Assembly: GCA_937897665.1 (NCBI GenBank)
Contig: CALCPB010000097.1
Span: 1-5,375, forward strand
Direction of reading: 5' to 3'
DNA length: 5,375 nt
Source: an uncultured Halomicronema sp.
GTDB taxonomy: Bacteria; Cyanobacteriota; Cyanobacteriia; Phormidesmidales; Phormidesmidaceae
Positions 1 to 5,375 of this stretch are shown in pieces. Positions within the stretch are counted from its first letter, which is position 1. Every line of letters begins with the position of its first letter. The notes under the pieces are model-generated. The model searched no databases and was not told the DNA's origin. It worked only from the letters and a program-made list of their open reading frames with translations. The position numbers and the translations under genes are program-made.

Positions 1-303
1 CGCCTCAAAGGCGGCGTTGCCAAAGGCGATTGCCGCAATCACCAGGGCGACCGCGTCAATCCGCACGGCGGGCATCTTAATGGTCGTTGCCAGGGCTTCT
101 CCGAGTCCCTTGCGGCTGACCAAGCCCAAGCGACCGGCCATTTCCTGTAGCACCATAGTCGCGACCGTTGAGAAGGCGATCGCCCAGAGCAAAGCGAAGC
201 CAAAGCTGGCACCGGTGATGCTGGCGGTCGTCACCGTCCCTGGCCCCATAAAGGCCGCGGTCACAATCAATCCTGGGCCGAGATTTTTTAATTTTTTTAG
301 CAC
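1..303 (-). CDS. Nramp-family metal ion transporter, N-terminal part (3' end beyond window)
   Basis: Inner-membrane transporter of the Nramp (LeuT-fold) family, which usually imports Mn2+, Fe2+ or related divalent metals. Only the first 101 residues are visible. Residues 9-26 read GPGLIVTAAFMGPGTVTT, the family's TM1. Hydrophobic TM2 spans about 36-56 and is followed by the conserved loop QEMAGRLGLVSRKGL (53-67), then the start of TM3 (about 83-98). The start is GTG at 303-301: an in-frame TAA lies two codons upstream, AAGAGGA sits 10 bases before it, and the next ATG is inside TM1. The odd point is residues 20-23, GPGT, where canonical Nramps have DPGN; the Asp and Asn that bind the metal are both absent. 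It may therefore belong to a divergent Nramp-related branch with a different substrate. The fold assignment is firm, the substrate is not. Confidence 0.85.
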   Translation of the reverse strand, partial: MLKKLKNLGPGLIVTAAFMGPGTVTTASITGASFGFALLWAIAFSTVATMVLQEMAGRLGLVSRKGLGEALATTIKMPAVRIDAVALVIAAIAFGNAAFEA

Positions 304-313
304 TTGTTATAAA

Positions 314-320
314 TCCTCTT
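314..320 (-). promoter_or_regulatory. Shine-Dalgarno site for the Nramp-like gene
   Basis: AAGAGGA on the minus strand, 10 bases before the GTG codon at 303-301. Together with the in-frame TAA just upstream of that GTG, it fixes a non-ATG start for the transporter. Confidence 0.6.
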
Positions 321-346
321 GACAATTAACAGCCAACTCATATCTA
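319..346 (+). promoter_or_regulatory. Candidate sigma70-type promoter, divergent from the Nramp-like gene
   Basis: A perfect -35 box TTGACA (319-324) is followed after 16 bases by TATCTA (341-346). It would start transcription near 353, away from the transporter, into AT-rich DNA with no evident reading frame. Its -35 box overlaps the transporter's ribosome-binding site on the opposite strand. In AT-rich DNA such matches also arise by chance, so this is a candidate only. Confidence 0.3.
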
Positions 347-433
347 CCTCTGCAAAATTCAAGTAGAAGAGCTGTGATGTGGCATTTATGTATCAGACAA
401 TTTGCAGAAAAATACGCTAATAGAGCTGTTTAG

Positions 434-507
434 AAATAATTATTTGAAGTAGTCGGCCAACTGTCGACAGATATCAATAAAAGATAGAAGAATGGTTTTA
501 GAAAACC
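434..507. repeat. Cluster of three short palindromes
   Basis: Within 74 bp lie AAATAATTATTT (434-445, perfect), CTGTCGACAG (461-470, perfect) and GGTTTT-AG-AAAACC (494-507, 6-bp arms with a 2-base spacer). They lie 130-205 bp upstream of the Nramp-like start codon. The first is AT-only and could arise by chance; the second is the least expected. An operator role for a dimeric regulator is conceivable but not shown by the sequence. Confidence 0.4.
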
Positions 508-823
508 GTATTCACAGAGACATTATGTGGGTCTAGTGGGCGATTTCATACAATATACTTCTAAAGGCATAGTCCTAAAGACATAGCAATAACTCTATAG
601 TTTGGATATTAAAATAATGGATTATATGTAGTTAGTTGAACGGTGCTGGTGCCGCGATCGTTCTTGTCGATCTAACTTGACTATTGGTCGACTCAAGGCA
701 TTCAAATGTCGCTGAGCCCTGAGGCGAGGGGGCACAATTGCGCAATCCATTAGTGAAGACTCTGGAAATCAGACAACAGGTTATCTAGCAAAGCCTTGAC
801 TTGATAGGGGGCTGCTGCTGGCT

Positions 824-956
824 GGGCAGGGTACGGTCTCCTGAATGATCGGGATGCTAGACCGCTGAAAGATTAGGCCTCTTGCATCAATGCTGAGTGC
901 CCCCTAAATCGCTCAATACTAGAGGACTTTCGAGCCCATAGTAGGGCAAGGTACGG
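824..956 (+). repeat. Short direct repeat pair, GGGCAGGGTACGG / GGGCAAGGTACGG
   Basis: Thirteen bases at 824-836 recur at 944-956 with one mismatch, 120 bp apart, both within the gene-free flank of the transposase remnant. The origin is unknown; they may be pieces of a larger decayed duplication or coincidence. Confidence 0.35.
899..933 (+). repeat. Degenerate cyanobacterial intergenic repeat (GCCCCCTAAATC... type)
   Basis: The stretch begins GCCCCCTAAATC and ends GAGGACTTTCGA. It resembles a dispersed palindromic repeat that I recall from many cyanobacterial intergenic regions, in which GCCCCCTAAATCCCCCA is followed by a complementary GGGGGACTTT half. Here the inner C-run and G-run have been eroded (CGCTCAATACTAGAGG), so the hairpin is mostly lost. 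The match is made from memory and is approximate. Confidence 0.4.
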
Positions 957-1066
957 GGACAAAACTGGAGTACTGCAAGCTAAAAGCTAACTCTGATGAG
1001 GATTTGACAAATGGAGGGGTGAGGCAGGGAGCTAGAAATTACCACATCGCTAACCTCTACCACCTC

Positions 1067-1516
1067 ATGAACGAGATTGCCCGAATTCAAGCTGCCTGGC
1101 GTCCCCATCTGTCTTGGCATGGAGCCCGCTTGGAGTTCCTGGCCTTGTTTCTGGTCGCGTTAGTTCGCGTCGAGACCGTGAACTTGGATAAGCTCGCCTC
1201 GGTCTTTGCCAATCGAGCGCAGAGTGCCTCAAACCACCAGCGTTTGACCCGCTGCTTTCGAAAATTGGTCATTGACTTTGACGAAATCGCTCAGATAGTT
1301 GTGAGTTGGAGTCAACTCCCGGAACCTTGGACGTTGAGGGCGTCGCCTTTCTAGTGATGTGGACCCTGCTAGATCAGCGGGGTCCACATCACTAGTAGCG
1401 AACGGATGGATTTGTTGGACTGCTTCGAGCGCGTCTTTCCTCATGCCCAGATTCACTGTCTGACAGGGTACTGAGAGTTTATCGGTCGAGAGTGGTGGAG
1501 CTTCTTGCTAATGCCC
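1067..1516 (+). pseudogene. Decayed IS4-type (DDE) transposase remnant
   Basis: This is the N-terminal and central part of an IS4-family transposase in three frame segments. Segment 1 (1067 to about 1335) begins MNEIARIQAAWRPHLSWHG and carries the RLEFLALFLVALVRVETVNL block through to PEPWTL. Segment 2 (about 1336-1383, next frame) reads EGVAFLVMWTLLDQRG. Segment 3 (from 1394, first frame again) reads SSERMDLLDCFERVFPHAQI and then HCLTGY, a stop (1472-1474) and EFIGREWWSFLLM. In intact relatives PWTL is followed by a stretch carrying the first catalytic Asp before GVAFP; that stretch is deleted. The second Asp (LTGDREF) is Tyr here, and the following Arg codon is TGA. Everything after about 1516, including the catalytic Glu, is missing. 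The frame is open upstream to a TTG at 1004, but similarity starts near the ATG at 1067. The gene is certainly non-functional. Confidence 0.9.
1351..1395. repeat. Perfect 16-bp inverted repeat inside the transposase remnant
   Basis: The left arm CTAGTGATGTGGACCC (1351-1366) and the right arm GGGTCCACATCACTAG (1380-1395) are exact reverse complements around a 13-base centre. In RNA the stem would extend by a U-G wobble (1367/1379) and GCU/AGC (1368-1370/1376-1378), leaving a five-base loop. The left arm still reads as transposase protein (LVMWTL). The right arm replaces the expected codons between RG and SSERMD, so it is the secondary copy. No U-tract follows, so it is not a standard terminator. 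Confidence 0.9.
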
Positions 1517-1542
1517 GCAGAGAAAGGATGCCGCCTCTATGC

Positions 1543-2928
1543 CTAGCGGGGAATATCGGCTGGTTGTTGAACTGGAATCTGAATCAAAAAAGTTGTTCCT
1601 TCTTCAGGAGAGGAAAAGCACTTTAAGCGACCGTTGTGTCTTTCCGTCACAATCTGATAGCTGATGGACATCCCCATGCCAGTGCCCTTACCCACAGATT
1701 TAGTGGTGAAAAACGGCTCAAAAATCCGTTCTTGGAGTTCGAAAGGGATGCCAGCCCCATTATCAGAGATTTCAATTTGCACTCGGGCGTCATTGAGTAA
1801 AGCAGTGCGAATCGTGATCTGGCTGACATCAAGACTACCGTTCCCAAACAAGCGCTTTTTCGAGAAGGGCTCTAACGCATCAATAGCATTGGCTAGAACG
1901 TTGATAAAAACTTGATTTAGCAAACTGGCGTAGCATTCAATAGGAGGAAGATCGCCGTAGTGTTTGACAATCTGAATCTCTGCCCGATCGGGGTGAGCTT
2001 TCAGTCGATGATTCAGGATTGTCAGCGCACTATCTAGACCATGATGAATATCAACAAATTTGAGTTCGGCTTCAGCTAAACTAGCAAATCTCCGCAGCGA
2101 CTTGACAATTTCATGAATCCGACTGCCACCAGTTTTTATCGAATCCAATATTTTCAACAAGTCTGTCTGCAGAAAGTCCAGATCAATGCGTTGAGTCTCG
2201 GCCTGGATTTCGCTGACTGGCTCAGGATAGTACTCCTGATAGTAGTACACCAGCCCCAGCAAATCTTTGACATAGTCCTGAATATAGCCAATATTGCCGT
2301 GGATGAAATTAACAGGATTATTGATTTCGTGGGCGATACCGGCAACCAGTTGCCCCAAACCAGACATTTTTTCCTGTTGTATGAGCTGTATCTGAGCTTT
2401 TTTTAACTGCTGTAGCGTACTGGTTAGCTCATGATTCGTCTGCACCAGTTCGTTAGTGCGCTCTTGAACTCGAATTTCTAACTCTTCATTGGTTTGCTTG
2501 AGACTGGTGGCTGCTCGCTTGCGCTCAGTAATATCGATGAGTGAGCCGGACAATCGGTCGAGGGAACCAAAGCGGATCGAGAGTTCTAACCAAAGCATGC
2601 GCCCCTGACGATCAGTAAACCGCAGCTCTAAAGTGCAGTCTTCTTGCTGCTGTAAGGCCGATTGCCAGGCGGCAGTATCACTTTGATCAATAAAATCCTC
2701 GAGCTTGCGGCCCTTAGAGTCTTCTACAGCGTAGCCGAGCACTTCTGTCCAAGCTTTGTTGATAAACGTGAGGTGGCTCTGGCGATCGCACTCAAACACG
2801 ATCTCCCGCAGGCTTTCAACGAGTTCACGATAACGCCGTTCTGATTCAGTGAGCTTTTCGATCAGGCGATATTGAATCTGCGTATGCAGCTCATTTTGGG
2901 TATTGTGCTCTGACATGCGTACTAACAT
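1543..2928 (-). CDS. Soluble PAS-domain sensor histidine kinase
   Basis: Cytoplasmic two-component sensor kinase of 461 residues with no membrane segment. Residues 30-137 form one PAS domain, closed by the usual IDITERK motif. A coiled coil follows (about 138-190). The dimerisation and phosphotransfer region has the H-box AGIAHEINNP with phospho-acceptor His200. A long helical insert (about 215-265, with YYYQEYYPEP) is typical of cyanobacterial kinases of this class. The ATPase domain shows the N-box NVLANAIDAL (343-352), G1 DNGAG (389-393), F-box FEPFFTTK (403-410) and G2 GKGTGMGM (413-420), so it should be catalytically intact. There is no receiver domain and no adjacent response regulator in view. 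It starts 15 bp after the stop of the hydrolase gene and is probably cotranscribed with it. ATG at 2928 is annotated; ATG at 2916 is an equally possible start. The signal sensed is unknown. Confidence 0.95.
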   Translation of the reverse strand: MLVRMSEHNTQNELHTQIQYRLIEKLTESERRYRELVESLREIVFECDRQSHLTFINKAWTEVLGYAVEDSKGRKLEDFIDQSDTAAWQSALQQQEDCTLELRFTDRQGRMLWLELSIRFGSLDRLSGSLIDITERKRAATSLKQTNEELEIRVQERTNELVQTNHELTSTLQQLKKAQIQLIQQEKMSGLGQLVAGIAHEINNPVNFIHGNIGYIQDYVKDLLGLVYYYQEYYPEPVSEIQAETQRIDLDFLQTDLLKILDSIKTGGSRIHEIVKSLRRFASLAEAELKFVDIHHGLDSALTILNHRLKAHPDRAEIQIVKHYGDLPPIECYASLLNQVFINVLANAIDALEPFSKKRLFGNGSLDVSQITIRTALLNDARVQIEISDNGAGIPFELQERIFEPFFTTKSVGKGTGMGMSISYQIVTERHNGRLKCFSSPEEGTTFLIQIPVQQPADIPR

Positions 2929-2943
2929 TTCCGGTTTTTAACG

Positions 2944-3555
2944 CTATACAGCCGAGGGCTCTAGCTGTTCTAAAAACTGTGCCGAGGTAATCGGCTTAGC
3001 GTAAAGCGGAAAGACGTTCTCAAAATAGAAATCTTGTTCAAAGTTTGTCCGAGCAGAGGTGCAATCCTGCAGGACTGACACCTGATAAACTTGTTCGTAA
3101 GCTGAGCGCCCGGTGGAATCAATACAAACAGACGTAACAGCACCGGCCAAAACTAGATTTCTGATGTTTTTTTGCTTGAGGACGTTACCTAAACCTGTAT
3201 TCATAAAAGCATTCAAACCACGCTTGCCAGGAATTTCTAAAATTCTGTCTTTAAAGGGTGCCAGCTCTGCAATTGTTTGAGACCCTTTGGTGCCTTCTTG
3301 AAAAGCCCCAACTTCCTTGATCGTGTTTAAGATGCCGACGGGCTCAACTAACTCTTCATAGTTTTTTGTGAAAAAGATTGGCGTAGCAATAATCAGTGTT
3401 GGTGTTTTGATCAAACCTTTTAATAGTTGAATCGTGTTGCTGACGGTGTTAGTCGTTTTTGCCGATTCTTCAATGACACTGGTCAAAATACCGTCTTGAG
3501 AAAAATAATCATTTTGAAAACCAACCAGGAGTAGAGCCGTCTTGTTTGGATTCAT
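2944..3555 (-). CDS. Isochorismatase-like cysteine hydrolase
   Basis: Cytoplasmic hydrolase of the isochorismatase-like (cysteine hydrolase) superfamily, 203 residues, a normal length. The Asp-Lys-Cys triad is visible: Asp16 in FQNDYF, Lys111 in PGKRGLNAF and Cys144 in AGAVTSVCIDST, the last preceded by the family's cis-peptide turn (AVTS). Relatives include nicotinamidases, ureidoacrylate hydrolases and YcaC-like proteins of unknown substrate; nothing here singles out one reaction. The residue before FQND is Gly, where many members have Asp, but this position is not the catalytic one. The ATG at 3555 was chosen because MNPNKTALLLVGFQND matches a family N-terminus. The frame is open further to a TTG at 3618, which would add an implausible 21-residue leader. 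The gene is relatively AT-rich and leads a probable two-gene operon with the PAS kinase. Confidence 0.9.
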   Translation of the reverse strand: MNPNKTALLLVGFQNDYFSQDGILTSVIEESAKTTNTVSNTIQLLKGLIKTPTLIIATPIFFTKNYEELVEPVGILNTIKEVGAFQEGTKGSQTIAELAPFKDRILEIPGKRGLNAFMNTGLGNVLKQKNIRNLVLAGAVTSVCIDSTGRSAYEQVYQVSVLQDCTSARTNFEQDFYFENVFPLYAKPITSAQFLEQLEPSAV

Positions 3556-3844
3556 GGGTTTAAAGGATGGAATTAGTGATATAGAAATAATTAAGGTAAT
3601 TGCTCTTATAGTCCCCAATAAGGCGACTGGTCTAACCGTAGATTTACCTCAGGCTGGTTTGGCTATTGGGTCTGACCTGGGCGCAGCACCGAGCGAGTTG
3701 AGTCCTCGCCCATCCCCCTTAGTGCGGTTTTCTAGCCTACAAAAATCTTTCCAACTAATCAGAAAATGTTGCTGTGACTGGGATTTGACGCATCAAGGAA
3801 TGCCTCGACCCGGTTCGTCTCGTTCTCGGGCAGCCGCTTGATTC
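3556..3844. other. Intergenic region between phosphatase and hydrolase genes
   Basis: These 289 bp separate the phosphatase stop codon from the hydrolase start and probably carry the promoter of the hydrolase-kinase unit. The part near the hydrolase is AT-rich. The part near the phosphatase holds only weak inverted repeats, such as AGGAAT/ATTCCT flanking a partly self-complementary stretch. No U-tract terminator is seen. A 99-codon plus-strand frame crosses it but has no protein-like character. Confidence 0.5.
3605..3610 (-). promoter_or_regulatory. Candidate -10 box for the hydrolase-kinase unit
   Basis: TATAAG on the minus strand lies about 50 bp upstream of the hydrolase ATG, which gives a plausible leader of about 40 bases. 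No good -35 box is seen at the usual spacing, so the site is weakly supported. Confidence 0.25.
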
Positions 3845-4483
3845 CTAAGTGCCGGGGCGGGCATCGAGTTCGGCGGGCAGGTGGCTACGATCGCCATGTT
3901 TGACTAGCAGCGGGCCATACCGGTCGAATTTGACAACACTGACGGAGGCGACGGGCAGGGCGATGCGATCGCGGTAGCGACCCAGATCGATACCGAGCAG
4001 ACTGCATAAAATGATGCGGATGGTGGCTTTATGGGAGACGACGAGGACGTTGCCCGTGGTGTATTTTTCCTCAATTTCCGCCATCACGAGAGCGGCTCGA
4101 CTGGCAATTTGCACCGATGATTCGCCCCCAGTGGGCGGGTTCCAGGCGGGCTCAGTCAACCAAGCAATGTAATCGTCGGGATAGTCAGTTTTGACGGTTT
4201 CGGCGGTTTTGCCTTCCCACTCGCCATACTGAATTTCCTTCAAGCCATCGCGAATTTCCATCTGTAGGCCAAGGGCGTCACAGAGGTGGTGAGCCGTGGC
4301 GATCGTGCGTTTCATGGGGCTGACATACACAGCCTGCCACGCCATCGATTGGTAGCGCTGGGCAAACGCCGCCGCCATCGCGTTGCCTTCCGCCGTGAGT
4401 TCGGGATCGAGAGCCCCGCAAAAGCCCCCGGTTTTGCTAAATTCGGTCTCGCCGTGACGCAGCAAGTAAACGCAAAGGCCCAT
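3845..4483 (-). CDS. Histidine phosphatase family protein (phosphoglycerate mutase-like fold)
   Basis: Cytoplasmic enzyme of 212 residues from the histidine phosphatase superfamily (branch 1). Catalysis uses a phospho-histidine, here His10 in LLRHGETEF. The supporting residues are visible: Arg9, Arg59 in SPMKRT, Glu83 in KEIQYGEWEG and His151 in VVSHKATIR. Such proteins are often labelled phosphoglycerate mutase, but many act as phosphatases on small phosphoesters such as phosphoserine or alpha-ribazole phosphate. The short length and the lack of the longer dPGM segments favour a phosphatase. ATG at 4483 is taken as the start; a GTG directly before it (4486) is possible, but GAG seven bases upstream suits the ATG better. 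It lies 81 bp downstream of phosphoglucomutase on the same strand, so cotranscription is likely though a hairpin intervenes. The exact substrate is unknown. Confidence 0.92.
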   Translation of the reverse strand: MGLCVYLLRHGETEFSKTGGFCGALDPELTAEGNAMAAAFAQRYQSMAWQAVYVSPMKRTIATAHHLCDALGLQMEIRDGLKEIQYGEWEGKTAETVKTDYPDDYIAWLTEPAWNPPTGGESSVQIASRAALVMAEIEEKYTTGNVLVVSHKATIRIILCSLLGIDLGRYRDRIALPVASVSVVKFDRYGPLLVKHGDRSHLPAELDARPGT

Positions 4484-4506
4484 CACAAATCTCGATAAAG
4501 GTTAGC

Positions 4507-4536
4507 GGACAGGGGCGAACGACTGTTCGCCCATCC
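4507..4536. repeat. Short palindromic repeat / hairpin between phosphoglucomutase and phosphatase genes
   Basis: GGGCGAAC (4513-4520) and GTTCGCCC (4525-4532) form a perfect 8-bp stem with the loop GACT. GGA and TCC flank it (4507-4509 and 4534-4536) and can extend the stem past an asymmetric internal loop. No U-tract follows on either strand, so it is not a standard intrinsic terminator. The sequence resembles the GGGGCGAACGGCCGTTCGCCCC type of dispersed repeat that I recall as common in cyanobacterial intergenic DNA. In the transcript it could act as an mRNA-processing or stability element between the two genes. Confidence 0.7.
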
Positions 4537-4564
4537 TGATCGAACACAGCGGGCCAGCGGGCAT

Positions 4565-5375
<811 letters not shown>

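Larger units (their letters stand above)
304..1066. other. Long intergenic region without a convincing gene
   Basis: This 760-bp stretch has two parts. From about 304 to 635 it is AT-rich and holds a candidate plus-strand promoter, an imperfect inverted repeat (CTGCAAAATT at 350-359 with AATTTGCAG at 399-407) and three palindromes (434-445, 461-470, 494-507). From about 636 to 1066 the base composition rises. This part holds the palindrome ATTGCGCAAT (737-746), a direct repeat of 13 bases with one mismatch (824-836 and 944-956) and a degenerate cyanobacterial intergenic repeat (899-933). Open frames here are only about 40 codons long and unrecognisable. The right part probably includes leftover flank of the decayed insertion sequence, though no terminal inverted repeats could be identified. 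Confidence 0.6.

Noticed and set aside
77..325. Minus-strand 82-codon ATG frame and the plus-strand frame 17-322 at the left edge
   Set aside because: Both are out-of-frame shadows of the Nramp-like gene, which uses GTG at 303 and has clear transporter motifs.
622..872. Two short minus-strand open frames joined by a TAATG overlap (a frame ending LLSDFQSLH at 750, then ATG at 750-748 running to 622)
   Set aside because: Each is only about 40 codons long, neither resembles a known family, and the first has no evident start. A stop/start overlap between random frames is common; noted in case a homologue is found.
1351..1395. The palindrome as an intrinsic terminator of the kinase transcript
   Set aside because: The stem is strong, but no U-tract follows on either strand, and the left arm is explained by transposase coding sequence. 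Incidental termination cannot be excluded.
1229..1456. Minus-strand 75-codon frame across the transposase remnant
   Set aside because: It is antisense to recognisable transposase sequence, and its openness is partly due to the palindrome.
3556..3618. N-terminal extension of the hydrolase from TTG at 3618 with a hydrophobic, signal-peptide-like run (ITLIISISLIPSF)
   Set aside because: The ATG at 3555 gives the family's normal N-terminus, and this superfamily is cytoplasmic. The extension uses a rare TTG start and overlaps the AT-rich presumed promoter region.
3542..3841. Plus-strand 99-codon frame across the hydrolase-phosphatase intergenic region
   Set aside because: It overlaps the hydrolase N-terminus in antisense, has no recognisable motif, and has a low-complexity arginine/serine/proline tail typical of a chance frame.

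Overview
The window looks like chromosomal DNA from a cyanobacterium. The octamer GCGATCGC (HIP1) occurs five times in 5.4 kb (from 176, 2782, 3965, 4925 and 5351), and the sensor kinase has the sequence style of cyanobacterial PAS kinases. The genus cannot be fixed; a filamentous Leptolyngbya-like lineage is only a guess.

All intact genes lie on the minus strand, so in transcription order the window runs right to left. At the right edge is the C-terminal half of phosphoglucomutase (4565-5375). It is followed after 81 bp, which contain a perfect 8-bp hairpin, by a histidine-phosphatase family enzyme of the cofactor-dependent phosphoglycerate mutase fold (3845-4483). After a 289-bp gap comes a two-gene unit: an isochorismatase-like cysteine hydrolase (2944-3555) and, 15 bp behind it, a soluble PAS sensor histidine kinase (1543-2928). 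This pair is visibly more AT-rich than the two sugar-phosphate genes.

Next to the kinase stop codon, on the plus strand, lies a decayed IS4-type transposase (about 1067-1516). It has an internal deletion, frameshifts, a lost catalytic Asp, a stop codon and no C-terminal part. A perfect 16-bp inverted repeat (1351-1395) sits inside it, and one arm has replaced coding sequence. This looks like a templated mutation that turned a quasi-palindrome into a perfect one.

About 760 bp without a convincing gene (304-1066) follow. The part nearest the Nramp gene is AT-rich with several short palindromes and a candidate plus-strand promoter. The part nearest the transposase holds a degenerate cyanobacterial intergenic repeat. 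At the left edge, the first 101 codons of an Nramp-family metal transporter (1-303, GTG start) run off the window. Its hallmark DPGN metal-binding motif reads GPGT.

Functionally, the right end is central carbon metabolism (glucose-1-phosphate/glucose-6-phosphate interconversion plus a small phosphatase). The middle is a possible signalling/hydrolase module with no response regulator in view. The left is metal transport next to a mobile-element graveyard. No CRISPR array, tRNA or rRNA is visible. The most unusual items are the Nramp motif substitution, the hydrolase-kinase pair and the perfect palindrome inside the dead transposase.
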